Shown: positions 43,736-53,454, counted from the first letter of the stretch. The stretch: 64,000 bases of DNA from Sinomonas notoginsengisoli (GCF_021554725.1 NZ_JAIZDP010000008.1:1-64000), one strand, 5' to 3'. The notes: generated from the sequence alone by a model not told the origin. A program made the numbers and translations.

Positions 43736-43787
43736 GCACTGGCAGTTCGGATGCATGGTCCCCTAACCTTCTCCGAACTGCCAGTGC
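43736..43787. repeat. 15-bp perfect inverted repeat with 22-bp spacer
   Basis: GCACTGGCAGTTCGG (43736-43750) and its exact complement (43773-43787) enclose 22 bases. CCCTTTTAAGGG follows at 43792-43803. It may be a large terminator hairpin or the ends of a tiny mobile relic. It abuts the hairpin at 43703-43733. Confidence 0.85.
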
Positions 43788-43840
43788 CGAACCCTTTTAA
43801 GGGCCCAGTCAAGTTCCGACCCGGCGGAGAACGCGCGGGG

Positions 43841-44725
43841 CTAGATTCCGCCGCCGGCGTCGAGCTGGGCGCGATGGCCCAGGTGGGTCCGAGCGAACTC
43901 GAGGGTCTCGGCGAGCATCCGCTCCCTCTCACCCGTGACCTTGGCCTTGCGGGTGCTGATCTCGGCCACGATCACACCCTCGAACCCGTTCTGCGCCAGA
44001 TGCGAGAGGCACTCGGCGACCCTCTGCGTCCCCTGTCCCGGCAGCAGGTGCTCGTCGCGGAAGGACCGCCCCGAGCCGTCGGTCAGGTGAACGTGCCTCA
44101 GGGTGCTCCCGAGGGCCTTGATCGCCGCGAGGCTGTCCTCGCGGGCGGTGGCGGCGTGCGAGAAGTCCCACGTGACGTCCTGGTACCCCTGGCCCACCGG
44201 ATCCCAGTGCGGGAGATAGGCGAGCGTCTCGCGGCCACGGACGCGCCACGGGTACATATTCTCGACCGCGATCCGCACACCGTACGCGCCTGCCAGGTCA
44301 CGGACGCCCTGCGCGAACGTCTCGGCATAGTTGCCCTGCCAGCGGAAGGGCGGGTGAACCACCACGGTGTCGCAGCCCACCTCGACCGCCATCTTGCAGG
44401 ACTGGCTGATCTTGTTCCACGCGGAGCCCCAGACCTGCTGCGTCAGCAGGAGCGTCGGAGCGTGGATGGACACGATTGGCTGGTCGTAGCGCTGGGCGAG
44501 GTGGATGAGCTCGTCGGCACGCTGGCTCGTGGCGTTGTTCGTGACCATGACCTCCACGCCGTCGAACCCCAGATCCGCGGCGACGGCGAACGCGTCGTAC
44601 ACGCTGAGGGGATAGACGGATGCGCTCGATAGCGCAACTGGGATCTCGTTCCCGTTGTCGGATGGGCCGGAGAGCTCGGACGTCTCGATCTTGATCTCCT
44701 TTTCGGAGCTGTTGGAGGTGTTCAC
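43841..44725 (-). CDS. sugar phosphate isomerase/epimerase (TIM barrel)
   Basis: A 294-residue xylose-isomerase-like TIM barrel. It has DAFAVAADLGFDGVEVMV, IVSIHAPTLLL, DTVVVHPPFRWQGNY, IAVENMYPW, DFSHAATARED, HVHLTDGSG and VIVAEISTRKA, which supply the Glu/Asp/His metal ligands of the fold. The specific sugar is unknown. The GTG start overlaps the TGA of the Ppx/GppA gene (GTGA), so the two are coupled. The 30-residue head is Ser/Glu-rich and variable. Confidence 0.85.
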   Translation of the reverse strand: MNTSNSSEKEIKIETSELSGPSDNGNEIPVALSSASVYPLSVYDAFAVAADLGFDGVEVMVTNNATSQRADELIHLAQRYDQPIVSIHAPTLLLTQQVWGSAWNKISQSCKMAVEVGCDTVVVHPPFRWQGNYAETFAQGVRDLAGAYGVRIAVENMYPWRVRGRETLAYLPHWDPVGQGYQDVTWDFSHAATAREDSLAAIKALGSTLRHVHLTDGSGRSFRDEHLLPGQGTQRVAECLSHLAQNGFEGVIVAEISTRKAKVTGERERMLAETLEFARTHLGHRAQLDAGGGI

Positions 44726-45741
44726 ACGCGCGCCCTCGAAGGATGAAGGCTCTCGGAGCGCAGGCGCTCGCTCTGGATGGGGCCGACATGTGCGGGCGGC
44801 TCGAGCGGGCCGTCGAAGACGAGTTGGTCGAGCCGCCGGAGGATCAACCCCTCGCGCAGGGCCCAGGGGCAAATCTCCAACTCCTCTACCTCGAACAGCT
44901 CCATGGCGGCCTCGGCCACCAGCGCGCCAGCAAGGAGCTGCTGTGCGCGCGCTTCCGAGACTCCGGGGAGATGGACTCGGTCCGAGGCCGCCATGGCGGA
45001 GATCCGCTGCGCCCAGAGGCCGAGATCCGTCCTCTGCAGAATGCGCCGCACATAGGGTCCGGCGCCAGACGGCGCGGCCCCGGCGATGCGTGCAAGCGAA
45101 CGGAACGTCTTCGACGTCCCGGTGACGAGGTTGGGTGCGCCGAGCTTCCCGAAGCCCTTGACTGCCGGCCGTAGAGTGTCGCGGATGTACTTGCGCACGT
45201 CCTTGATGCTCTTGGCTGTCGGCGGGTCCTCCGGCAGCCAGTCACGGGTGAGGCGCTGAGCGCCGAGCGGAACGGACGTTGCGATTGCGGGGAGGGAGTC
45301 GTGGCCCATGGCCATCTCGAACGACCCACCGCCGATGTCGAAGTCGAGGATCGTGCCGGCGCCCCAGCCATACCAGCGGCGCACCGCGAAGAAGGTCATC
45401 GCGGCCTCCTCGGATCCTGTGAGCTCCTGCATCGTCACATTGGCTTCCCGCCGCACGCGCTCAAGGACTGCATCCCCGTTGGTCGCCTCGCGGATGGCCG
45501 AGGTGCAGAAGGCCAGCAGGTCCTCGGCGTTGTGCCGACCGGCGAAGGCCCAGGCCTCCTTCACAAAGGCAATCAGCTCCGACTGGCCCTTCTCGCTGAC
45601 GCTACCATCCGGCGCGAGGTACCTGACGAGGGACAGCGGCCGCTTGTGGGAGGCGTAGGCGACAGGCTGCGCACCCGGGTGGGCGTCCACCAGGAGCAGG
45701 TGCACGGTGTTCGAACCGATGTCGAGGACGCCTAGCCGCAT
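44722..45741 (-). CDS. Ppx/GppA family phosphatase
   Basis: A 339-residue exopolyphosphatase/guanosine pentaphosphatase-like protein. The phosphate loop is VLDIGSNTVHLLLVD at the N-terminus, LLAFCTSAIREATNG follows, and DFDIGGGSFEMAMG near residue 140 is the second nucleotide motif. It lacks the C-terminal HD domain of longer relatives. In actinobacteria the short Ppx1-type enzymes degrade short-chain polyphosphate; pppGpp hydrolysis is also possible. AATAAT six bases before the ATG is a near match to the leaderless box. Confidence 0.9.
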   Translation of the reverse strand: MRLGVLDIGSNTVHLLLVDAHPGAQPVAYASHKRPLSLVRYLAPDGSVSEKGQSELIAFVKEAWAFAGRHNAEDLLAFCTSAIREATNGDAVLERVRREANVTMQELTGSEEAAMTFFAVRRWYGWGAGTILDFDIGGGSFEMAMGHDSLPAIATSVPLGAQRLTRDWLPEDPPTAKSIKDVRKYIRDTLRPAVKGFGKLGAPNLVTGTSKTFRSLARIAGAAPSGAGPYVRRILQRTDLGLWAQRISAMAASDRVHLPGVSEARAQQLLAGALVAEAAMELFEVEELEICPWALREGLILRRLDQLVFDGPLEPPAHVGPIQSERLRSESLHPSRARV

Positions 45742-45748
45742 GAGCCCA

Positions 45749-46276
45749 TTATTCCCCGCCGACCGCTCCCGGTGTCTCCCCCGGCTCAGTCTCCCCGGGC
45801 TGTGCCGGACGGAAGTCGCGCAGGACGGCGGCGACGTGCTCGGTGCTCAGCTCGAACCCGTAGGCGCTGCCCGGGTTGAGGACGAGTCCCAGTTCGCTGC
45901 CGAGGTTCTGCAGAAGCAGTGCGCCCTCCGTCTCGACCACCGTCGGCGCGTGCTCGAGGAAGTCGGGGCGGATGCGCTGGCGGTGCGTGAACGCGGCCAC
46001 CACCGGCTTCCCTTCGCCGTTGTTCAGCACGAGCGGCTCGACGTACTCGGTTTCCCCCGGCACCGGCTCCGGCACTAGCAGGAACACGAAGCTGTTCAGG
46101 AACACGAGGATCGACTCCTGGCCCGCATCCTCGGTACCGGCCTCCGTCGCTGCGCGGAGGGACTCCTCGAGTTCTGTCAGCGGGACCGGGTCCACGTGCG
46201 GGGGCACAGCCTGGCCCGGAGCGGACGACGCCGCGTCCGCACCCGAGGTGGCCGGCTCGCCATCATGCGTGCTCAC
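45749..46276 (-). CDS. SseB family protein
   Basis: A 175-residue protein with an SseB N-terminal domain: SILVFLNSFVFLLVPEPVP, PVVAAFTHRQRIRPDF and LLLQNLGSELGLVLNPGSAYGFELS are typical. The role in actinobacteria is unknown. The GTG start overlaps the TGA of topA (GTGA), so it is translated with topoisomerase I. The flanks are Ala/Pro/Glu-rich and disordered. Confidence 0.8.
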   Translation of the reverse strand: MSTHDGEPATSGADAASSAPGQAVPPHVDPVPLTELEESLRAATEAGTEDAGQESILVFLNSFVFLLVPEPVPGETEYVEPLVLNNGEGKPVVAAFTHRQRIRPDFLEHAPTVVETEGALLLQNLGSELGLVLNPGSAYGFELSTEHVAAVLRDFRPAQPGETEPGETPGAVGGE

Positions 46277-49080
46277 TTCGCACCGGCCTTGGTTCGCCCG
46301 GCGGCGGTCCGCCGTGCTGGCTTCTTGGCCGGGCCCTTGGCGCGCTTCTCCGCGAGGAGCTCGACGGCGCGCTCGCGCGTGAGCTCCTCGATCGCCGTGG
46401 CCCTCGGGACCGTAATGTTGGTGACCCCGTCGGTGATGTACGGGCCGAATCGGCCCTCCTTCACCACGATCGGCTTGCCCGAGGTCGGGTCCTCGCCGAA
46501 CTCCGCGAGGGCCGACGCCGCGGTGCGACCGCCACGGGCCTTGGGCTGCGAGTAGATCTCGAGGGCCTGCTCAAGGGTGATCGTGAAGATCTCCTCCTCG
46601 CTCCCGATGGACCGGGAGTCCGTGCCCTTCTTCAGGTAAGGGCCGAACCGGCCGTTCTGGACGGTGATGGTGTTGCCCTCGGCGTCCTCGCCGAGACGCC
46701 GTGGGAGCGTCAGGAGCTGGAGCGCCTGCTCGAGCGTGACCGTCTCGAGGCTCATGGACGTGAACAGGGAGGCCGTGCGGGGCCGGACCTTGGCTGGCTT
46801 CTTCGGGGGCTTGGGCTTGCCGTTCTTGTAGTACTCGACCGGTTGGGCCGCGAGCTGCTCGGGCGTCATCTCCGGGATAACCTCGGTGACGTACGCGCCG
46901 TAGCGGCCGTTCTTCGCCACGATCTGATGGCCGGTATGGGGGTCGGTTCCGAGCACACGCTCCTCGGGACCAGCGCTCTCCATGAGCTCGAGCGCCTTCT
47001 CGGCGGTGAGCTCGTCCGGCGCGAGGTCCTCGGGTACGTTGGCCCGCTCGGGCACGGCGCCCTCGGGCGCATCGGCCGGAAGCGGCTTCTCGAGGTACGG
47101 GCCGTACTTGCCCACGCGCAGCACGATCCCGGGGGCGATCTCCACCGAGTTCACTTCGCGCGCATCGATCTCGCCGAGACCGTTGACGATCGTCGTGAGG
47201 CCCGGGCTCGTCGCGTCCCCGAAGTAGAAGTGGCTCAGCCAGTCTGACCCGGCCGCCTCGCCTGCGGCGATGCGGTCGAGGTCCTCCTCCATCTCCGCGG
47301 TGAAGTCGTAGTCCACGTAGTTGCCGAAGTACTCCTCGAGGAGGCGCACCACGGAGAACGCGATCCAGCTCGGCACAAGCGCTGTGCCGCGTGACCGCAC
47401 GTAGCCGCGGTCCATGATCGTGGAGATCGTGGCCGCGTACGTCGAAGGTCGGCCGATGCCCCGCTCCTCGAGCGTCTTGACGAGCGAGGCCTCGGTGTAT
47501 CGCGGGGGCGGGGATGTCTGGTGGCCGTTCGAGGTGATCTCGAGCGCGTCGAGGGACTGCCCCTTGGCGAGGACGGGCAGCCGGCCGCCCTCGCCAGAGC
47601 CTGTGGGCCGGTTGGCTCCGTTCACTGCGCTCTCTGTGTCTTCGCGGACCTCGTCCCGGCCCTCCTCGTAGGCGGCGAGGAAGCCGCGGAACGTGATGAC
47701 GGTCCCCGAGGCCGCGAACTCGGCGTCCCGGCCCGCGGCCTCGCCGGAGACTGCGGTGGCGCCGAGCCGGACGGTCGCGGTGGAGCCCTTAGCGTCCTCC
47801 ATCTGAGAGGCAACTGTGCGCTTCCAGATGAGCTCGTAGAGGCGGAACTCGTCGCCGGAGAGCCGCTTGGCAACCTGGGCCGGTGTCCGGAAGGAGTCAC
47901 CGGCGGGGCGGATCGCCTCGTGGGCCTCCTGGGCGTTCTTGGCCTTCGACGCATACACGCGGGGGCGGCCCGGAACATACTCGGACCCATACAGCTCTGA
48001 GGCCTGGCGCCGCGCAGCCGTGACGGCCTGGTCGGACAGTGCCGTCGAATCCGTACGCATGTAGGTGATGTAGCCGTTCTCGTACAGGCGCTGGGCCACC
48101 TGCATCGTCACCCGCGAGGAGAAGCGCAGCTTGCGCGCAGCCTCCTGTTGGAGCGTCGAGGTGGTGAAGGGCGCCGCCGGACGGCGAGTGTAGGGCTTCT
48201 CCTCGACAGAGCGGACCGCGAATGCGGCACCGTCGAGGCCCTCGGCGAGCGCGGTGGCTGTTGCCTCCGTGAGGAGTTCCGCGTTCTTCGCCGTGAGCCG
48301 GCCTCGGTCATCGAAGTCGCGGCCGGTGGCCACCTTCTTGCCGTCCACCTGCGCGAGGCGGGCCTGGAAGCTCTGGGGGCGCCCGCCTTCACCGGCTACG
48401 CCGATGTGCGCACCTTCCGCCTCCGCCACGGGGGCGAGCGTCGCCACGAGGTCCCAGTAGCTCGCGGTGCGGAATGCCATGCGCTCACGCTCACGCTCCA
48501 CCACAAGGCGCGTCGCGACCGACTGCACACGCCCGGCCGAGAGCCCGCCTGCCACCTTCCGCCACAGCACGGGGGAGATCTCGTAGCCGTAGAGCCGGTC
48601 GAGGACGCGGCGGGTCTCCTGGGCGTCGACGAGCGACTCGTCGACATCGCGCAGCTCGGCCATCGCGCGCTGAATGGCCTCCTTGGTGATTTCGGGGAAG
48701 GTGAGGCGGTGCACGGGCACCTTGGGCTTGAGGACCTCGAGCAGGTGCCACGCGATGGCCTCGCCCTCGCGGTCACCGTCGGTGGCGAGATAGAGCTCGT
48801 CAGCATCCTTGAGCTTGGCCTTGAGCTCGGCGACCTTCTTCTTCTTGTCAGGGGAGACCACATAGTAGGGCTCGAACCCGTTGTCGATGTCGACGGCGAA
48901 CTTGCCCAGTGACGTTTTCTTCAGCTCAGGGGGGAGGTCTGAGGGCTGCGGGAGGTCGCGGATGTGGCCCATGGAGGCGTCGACCTCGAAGCCGTCGCCC
49001 AGGTACTGGGCGATCGTCTTGCTCTTGGCCGGCGACTCCACGATCACGAGCTTCTTGCCGGTTCTAGCCTTCGTGGCCAC
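46273..49080 (-). CDS. topA: DNA topoisomerase I
   Basis: A 935-residue type IA topoisomerase that relaxes negative supercoils. The Toprim domain begins KLVIVESPAKSKTIAQYLG and includes YLATDGDREGEAIAWHL. The active-site Tyr is near residue 340 in YITYMRTDST. Instead of zinc fingers it has repeated C-terminal modules, each with a GRFGPYL- or GRYGAYV-type core, and a Lys/Arg-rich tail, as in mycobacteria. I prefer the GTG at 49080, preceded by AGGAG, over the TTG at 49095. Confidence 0.95.
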   Translation of the reverse strand: MATKARTGKKLVIVESPAKSKTIAQYLGDGFEVDASMGHIRDLPQPSDLPPELKKTSLGKFAVDIDNGFEPYYVVSPDKKKKVAELKAKLKDADELYLATDGDREGEAIAWHLLEVLKPKVPVHRLTFPEITKEAIQRAMAELRDVDESLVDAQETRRVLDRLYGYEISPVLWRKVAGGLSAGRVQSVATRLVVERERERMAFRTASYWDLVATLAPVAEAEGAHIGVAGEGGRPQSFQARLAQVDGKKVATGRDFDDRGRLTAKNAELLTEATATALAEGLDGAAFAVRSVEEKPYTRRPAAPFTTSTLQQEAARKLRFSSRVTMQVAQRLYENGYITYMRTDSTALSDQAVTAARRQASELYGSEYVPGRPRVYASKAKNAQEAHEAIRPAGDSFRTPAQVAKRLSGDEFRLYELIWKRTVASQMEDAKGSTATVRLGATAVSGEAAGRDAEFAASGTVITFRGFLAAYEEGRDEVREDTESAVNGANRPTGSGEGGRLPVLAKGQSLDALEITSNGHQTSPPPRYTEASLVKTLEERGIGRPSTYAATISTIMDRGYVRSRGTALVPSWIAFSVVRLLEEYFGNYVDYDFTAEMEEDLDRIAAGEAAGSDWLSHFYFGDATSPGLTTIVNGLGEIDAREVNSVEIAPGIVLRVGKYGPYLEKPLPADAPEGAVPERANVPEDLAPDELTAEKALELMESAGPEERVLGTDPHTGHQIVAKNGRYGAYVTEVIPEMTPEQLAAQPVEYYKNGKPKPPKKPAKVRPRTASLFTSMSLETVTLEQALQLLTLPRRLGEDAEGNTITVQNGRFGPYLKKGTDSRSIGSEEEIFTITLEQALEIYSQPKARGGRTAASALAEFGEDPTSGKPIVVKEGRFGPYITDGVTNITVPRATAIEELTRERAVELLAEKRAKGPAKKPARRTAAGRTKAGAK

Positions 49081-49250
49081 GGTACTCCTCGCCAAACTTC
49101 CTCAGAACTCCCGCGCTTCGGGAACCGGGCTGGGCCGGACGCCTGGGCGCGAGGGGAGCGCGGCAGGTGGCCGCGCAATTCCCTAGTTCACCATACGACG
49201 ACGGTCCTGATGCAAGCCGAGGCCCGTCGCATGTGGACAGTCGGCAGTCT

Positions 49251-49997
49251 TCACGAGTCCGCGACCGAGGCCTTCTGCCCTGCCTTGGTGCCAGCTCCGA
49301 CGCTCGCCGCCGCGGTGGCCTCGGTGCCCGCGGCAGGCAGGCCGGCCCCCGCGCTGCGCCCACTGGACTTCCGCCCTGTGGTCTGGGGTGCCACCGGCTT
49401 CGAGGACTCGCGCACCTCAGGGAGCATCGACCAGACGAAGTACATCCGCTCGGCGTCGGTTCCCTCCTGGGGCTCCTCGAGTTCGAACTCGTCCAGAAGC
49501 TCGAGCATCCGCTGCTTGAACCTTGCCCGCTGCTCGAGGGTGAGCTTGATGACATTGCCGGAGATCATCATGACCGGCGACTCGTCCGGCTCCCCCTTCC
49601 GGCGTGCAGTCTCGCGGTGTCTGGCATGGCTCGCGATCCGGGTCCGCAGCGACTCGATCTCCATGTCCACGATCGCGAGGCCGGGCGTCTGCCCGGTGGT
49701 CGCCGTATCGAGGTTGAGGTCGGTGCCCGCGGCCTTCCAGCGCCGCTCACGACCATCGCCGTCGCTCGGCGCATCGACGACGATTCCCCACTTCTTCAGC
49801 GCGCGCAGGTGATAGCTCATGGCGCTCGGGGTAAGCCCTGTGAATGCGGCGAGTTCGGTAGCCGTACGGCTCTCCTGGCTCGAGTAGAGCTCGTTGATGG
49901 CCTCAAGCCGGGCGGCGTGGGCCAGGGCGCGGATGGCCTTGGGGTCCGTGATGCGGACGGGGTTCTCGCTGCGCGAGCTGCGCTTCTTGTCAGTCAT
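49251..49997 (-). CDS. ArsR-like helix-turn-helix transcriptional regulator
   Basis: A 248-residue regulator with a winged helix (AIRALAHAARLEAINELY, TATELAAFTGLTPSAMSYHLRALKKWGIV), a middle region DLNLDTATTGQTPGLAIVDMEIESLRTRI, a helical C-terminal half and a disordered tail. The middle resembles HTH proteins with an effector-binding helical domain; the effector is unknown. A strong sigma-70-type promoter lies 40-70 bases upstream with a TGTGT/ACACA repeat over the -10, suggesting autoregulation. Confidence 0.82.
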   Translation of the reverse strand: MTDKKRSSRSENPVRITDPKAIRALAHAARLEAINELYSSQESRTATELAAFTGLTPSAMSYHLRALKKWGIVVDAPSDGDGRERRWKAAGTDLNLDTATTGQTPGLAIVDMEIESLRTRIASHARHRETARRKGEPDESPVMMISGNVIKLTLEQRARFKQRMLELLDEFELEEPQEGTDAERMYFVWSMLPEVRESSKPVAPQTTGRKSSGRSAGAGLPAAGTEATAAASVGAGTKAGQKASVADS

Positions 49998-50036
49998 GCC
50001 GCTTTTCGCCGTATTTCGTCGTGCCGATCTTGCTGT

Positions 50037-50067
50037 GTAATAAACGCCACACAAGGGGCGATGTCAA
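50037..50067 (-). promoter_or_regulatory. sigma-70-type promoter of the ArsR-like gene
   Basis: On the minus strand TTGACA (50067-50062) is followed after 18 or 19 bases by TTATTA/TATTAC (50043-50037). TGTGT and ACACA arms flank the -10 box and could be an autoregulatory operator. Confidence 0.6.
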
Positions 50068-50104
50068 GCTGTTTTTTCAGGGTTTCCCCCGGTGCTGCCG
50101 TCGC

Positions 50105-51754
50105 TCACCCTCTGGCGCCGTCCTCCGACTCCCGCGCATGGAGTACGCCGGGAATCAGGAAGCCGTCCGCGACGAGGTTGGCCGCCTCCGCGAGGAGGCC
50201 CGAGCGGAACCCTGGCTCGTCCCGATTCAGGAGCGCCGCGAGGGCCGACGCGATTTGTCCGGCCGTCAGCTCGCCGTCGCACGCCGAGACGAAGCCTGCA
50301 AGTTCGGTGCTCATGAGATTCGTCCGGCGGAATCCCGCTCCCTGCCGCAGGAGGATGACGCCGGGGTGCTCGGCGCCCGGTCGCTGGTGGCGCTCCTCGG
50401 TGACGTCTGCGGCAACAACCAGCCGCTCACGAGCCAGGTCCGGGTGTGAGGCGAGCCAGTCAGCACGCTCGACGGCAGCGGCCCAGTGGGGCCCTATCGG
50501 CTGCTCGAGCGGATGTGTGAGCTCCTCGAAGCGGTCCAGCCATGCCTGGCCCGGGGCGGGGCGGCGGAGCCAGAGTGCGCCGAAGCCGATCGAGGCTGTG
50601 CCGCGGGACGCGAAGTCCGCCAGATACGCGGCATAAGCCGCCTCATAGGAGTGCGGCTCGCGGTGCTGTGACACGTCGGCGAGCCACGTCTCGGCGTACT
50701 GGCCCGGATCCACCTCTTCGCGCTCGAGCACCCAGGCGTCCACGCCCTCGGGCACCCAGGCACGGACGCGCTCGTGCCATGCGGATCCTGCGGGGATCTC
50801 CCAGTTGCCCAGCATCTGAGCGGTTCCGCACTCCGCGAGGACCTCCCCCATGCCCGCTACCACAGTGGCCACGAGCTGGTCCCCGGGCAGGCCGCCGTCC
50901 CGGTAGGTGAACTGGTCCTCGGCGCGCTCCTGCGAGGTGCGCGGCGTGATGACGAATGGAGGGTTGGAGACCACGAGGTCGAACCGCTCTCCCGCAACGG
51001 GTTCGAGGAGCGAGCCCTTCCGCAGCTCGACCCGGTCCTCGGGACGCTCCGGGTCGATTTCAAGGGTGTGCGCGTTCAGGAGGAGATTGAAGCGCGTGAA
51101 CGCCAGCGCGCGGTCCGAGATGTCAGTCGCGACCACATGGCGAGCATGGCCGAGCAGGTGGAACGTCTGGATCCCGCACCCGGTGCCGAGGTCCAGGGCA
51201 CGGTCCACCCGGCGCCGAGCGGTGGTCTGGACGAGGGTGGTGGAGGCCTGGCCGATGCCCAGCACGTGGTCCGTGCGCAGTACCCCCTCGCGCTGGTGCG
51301 CCGCAAGGTCGGACGCGACCCAGACTTCCTTCTGTCCGCCCTCGGCGTCCCACGCATAGGGGCGGAGGTCGACGGCGGCGGCGAGGGCGCCGTCGGGTGC
51401 CCAGCCGTGGTGCTCGGAGCCGTCCGGGACCGGCTCCGCGAGCCCGAGCGCGAGGAGCCCCTCCGAGCGGGTGCGCGGAAGGACGTCGTCGACCGCCGTG
51501 GCCGGCAACGGACAGGCCAGCAGGAAGAAGCGCACGAGCGCGCCGAGTGGTTCCCCGGCCGGGTCCTCGGCTGCGGCGCGGGTCGCCACGAGCGCCGGAA
51601 CGATCTGGTCGCGTGCGAGGGCTGCATGAGCCTCGTGGCCCAAGAGGTCTGCGACGGCATCGACGGTGTAATCCGCCATGGCGAAGTCCTCGGCGAGAGC
51701 GCGCAGGAGCTCCGGACGGTCGAAGGCGGGGGCGGCGATCTGCGGGCGGGTCAC
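50105..51754 (-). CDS. methyltransferase (small-domain, PrmC-like fold)
   Basis: A 549-residue protein. Residues about 1-150 are a helical winged-helix-like domain. The SAM motif DLGTGCGIQTFHLL is near residue 190, and VVSNPPF near 265 is the NPPY-type motif of N-methyltransferases acting on planar amino groups. A C-terminal third of unknown fold follows. Large actinobacterial proteins of this plan are annotated as class I methyltransferases, and the substrate is not known. TAGACT lies six bases before the GTG start, so the mRNA is probably leaderless. Confidence 0.85.
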   Translation of the reverse strand: MTRPQIAAPAFDRPELLRALAEDFAMADYTVDAVADLLGHEAHAALARDQIVPALVATRAAAEDPAGEPLGALVRFFLLACPLPATAVDDVLPRTRSEGLLALGLAEPVPDGSEHHGWAPDGALAAAVDLRPYAWDAEGGQKEVWVASDLAAHQREGVLRTDHVLGIGQASTTLVQTTARRRVDRALDLGTGCGIQTFHLLGHARHVVATDISDRALAFTRFNLLLNAHTLEIDPERPEDRVELRKGSLLEPVAGERFDLVVSNPPFVITPRTSQERAEDQFTYRDGGLPGDQLVATVVAGMGEVLAECGTAQMLGNWEIPAGSAWHERVRAWVPEGVDAWVLEREEVDPGQYAETWLADVSQHREPHSYEAAYAAYLADFASRGTASIGFGALWLRRPAPGQAWLDRFEELTHPLEQPIGPHWAAAVERADWLASHPDLARERLVVAADVTEERHQRPGAEHPGVILLRQGAGFRRTNLMSTELAGFVSACDGELTAGQIASALAALLNRDEPGFRSGLLAEAANLVADGFLIPGVLHARESEDGARG

Positions 51755-51808
51755 CTAGGAAGTCTAGGCGGGCTGTGCGAGGCCTCGGGACCGAAGCACA
51801 ATGGTGGC

Positions 51809-51835
51809 ATGGGCAGAGGCGGGACGAGCCAATGA
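51809..51835 (+). CDS. putative 8-residue leader ORF coupled to a lipoprotein gene
   Basis: ATG at 51809 encodes MGRGGTSQ, and its TGA overlaps the ATG of the lipoprotein gene (ATGA). The downstream GGGA ribosome-binding site is inside the mini-ORF. CACAAT (51797-51802) six bases before the ATG is a weak match to the leaderless -10 box. The layout copies the mini-ORF at 5777. Confidence 0.3.
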   Translation: MGRGGTSQ

Positions 51836-52446
51836 CGGCCTCTTCCAGGGAGTGCACGCGCAGGCGGACCCGCACGCGCCTGTGCCTAGCGCTAGCTGCC
51901 GCGGTGTTCGCGTCCGCCCCCCTCACGGGCTGCGCGTACTCCTATGACGACGGGCAGGCGCCGCTCGGGCAGCGGCGCGCTGCAGCGAGCGCCTCCGCGG
52001 CTGCCTCCGAACAGGCATCGGCCTCGGCGGCCGCGGCAGAGATCGCGCGTCAGTCCCGCATCCAGCGCGAGCTGGCCGCGAGAGCGCCCCTGGACCGGCT
52101 CCTCGCCGGTCCGGCCCTCCAAGAGTGGTCCAACCTCATGCTCCCGGACGTTTCGGGGCAGTCCCTCGGCTTCAGCGCGGACGCCGTGTGGCCCGACAAG
52201 GACGCTCCCGGAATGAGCGCGGACACTGGGACTGGTCCGGCGACACTGCACTTTGCCTGCCGCGGGATTGGGCTCGCGGCGGTAAGGGTGACAGGCGATG
52301 GGGTGGAGCTTCTCAGTACGACGTTCGCGTGCAACCGGGCCTGGTCGCGGCACCTTGAGGTCCCGGCGTCCGGACACCTCGACGTGCAGTTCAGTTCCGC
52401 TGGGGACACGGCGTCGAACGTGGCCTACAGGCTCACACGGCCGTGA
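51832..52446 (+). CDS. putative lipoprotein of unknown function
   Basis: A 204-residue exported protein: a basic head (RRRTRTRLC), hydrophobic core and lipobox LTGC near residue 34, then an Ala/Ser/Gln-rich helical stretch with likely coiled-coil character (residues about 50-80), and a C-terminal beta-rich domain with two conserved-looking Cys (HFACRGIG and STTFACNRAW) that may form a disulfide. The family is not recognised. It follows the methyltransferase gene divergently and converges on trhO. Confidence 0.65.
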   Translation: MTASSRECTRRRTRTRLCLALAAAVFASAPLTGCAYSYDDGQAPLGQRRAAASASAAASEQASASAAAAEIARQSRIQRELAARAPLDRLLAGPALQEWSNLMLPDVSGQSLGFSADAVWPDKDAPGMSADTGTGPATLHFACRGIGLAAVRVTGDGVELLSTTFACNRAWSRHLEVPASGHLDVQFSSAGDTASNVAYRLTRP

Positions 52447-52457
52447 GGCCCGTGGGA

Positions 52458-53360
52458 TCACGCTATGCAGCCATCCGGGCAGCGGAGAGTCTCGGGCGAT
52501 GCCGCACAGTCCGAGCAGTAGAGCGTGAGCTGCCGGCAGGCCGGATCGGAGCAGTTGTGGAACTCGCTGGTGGGGGCGTCGCAGCGGATGCACCGGCCCA
52601 TGGTGGTGGCTTCCTCGCTGAACTCGAGGTGCATCCGGCGGTCGAAGACGTAGAGGGAACCCTCCCACAGGCCCCCATCCTTGAACGTCTCCCCGTAGCG
52701 CACGATCCCGCCGTCGAGCTGGTAGACCTCCCGGAAGCCGCGGCGGCGCATGTGCGCCGTGAGCACCTCGCACCGGATGCCTCCAGTGCAGTACGTGACG
52801 ACCGGGCGGTGTTTGAGGTCGTCGTACTTTCCGGAGTCTAGTTCCGCGAGGAAGTCGTGCGTCGTGGACGTGTCGGGAACTACCGCGCCCTTGAACCGTC
52901 CGATCTGCGCCTCGAAGGCGTTCCGCCCGTCGAAGAACACCACTTCGCGTCGCGGATCGCCGTCTTCGGCTCCTGTGGCGACGAGCTCATGGAGCTCGTG
53001 GGGGCTCAGCCTGGCACCTCCGCCCACGACGCCGCCCGGACCCACCTCGAGCTCGTCCGGGGCACCGAATGACACGAGTTCCGGGCGGACCTTCACCGAG
53101 AGGCGGGGGAAATCCTCGGCAGTGCCCTCGGACCACTTCACGTCGATGTCCCGGAAGCCCGGGTACTCCTTGGTGGCGCGGACGTAGCGTTTGACGGCGT
53201 CCAGTTCGCCCCCAGCGGTCGCGTTGATCCCGTCTCTGGAGACGATGATGCGGCCCTTCAGGCCGAGACCCTCGCACAGCGTCCGCTGCCACAGCCTGAC
53301 CGCCTCGGGATCGGGAAGAGGGGTGAAGCAGTAGAACAGGACGATACGGTGCAGAGCCAC
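52458..53360 (-). CDS. trhO: tRNA uridine(34) hydroxylase, rhodanese-like
   Basis: A 300-residue TrhO (YceA) protein that makes 5-hydroxyuridine at the wobble position of tRNA. An N-terminal domain ([32 protein letters not shown]) precedes a rhodanese domain with the catalytic Cys in [14 protein letters not shown] near residue 191. The C-terminal tail has paired cysteines ([22 protein letters not shown]) likely to bind zinc. TACCCT lies six bases before the GTG start. Confidence 0.9.
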   Translation of the reverse strand: MALHRIVLFYCFTPLPDPEAVRLWQRTLCEGLGLKGRIIVSRDGINATAGGELDAVKRYVRATKEYPGFRDIDVKWSEGTAEDFPRLSVKVRPELVSFGAPDELEVGPGGVVGGGARLSPHELHELVATGAEDGDPRREVVFFDGRNAFEAQIGRFKGAVVPDTSTTHDFLAELDSGKYDDLKHRPVVTYCTGGIRCEVLTAHMRRRGFREVYQLDGGIVRYGETFKDGGLWEGSLYVFDRRMHLEFSEEATTMGRCIRCDAPTSEFHNCSDPACRQLTLYCSDCAASPETLRCPDGCIA

Positions 53361-53454
53361 CCATCAAGGGTACCGGGGCGGCGGGGACTGGGGCGGGTGA
53401 CAGTTCTGTCACAGCCCTTATCAGGCTCCTCTGGTACCGGTTATCGTCATGGCT

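Noticed and set aside
46273-46800. Zinc-finger domains at the TopA C-terminus
   Set aside because: No cysteine tetrads are present; the repeats are the GRFGPYL-type modules and a basic tail seen in mycobacterial TopA.
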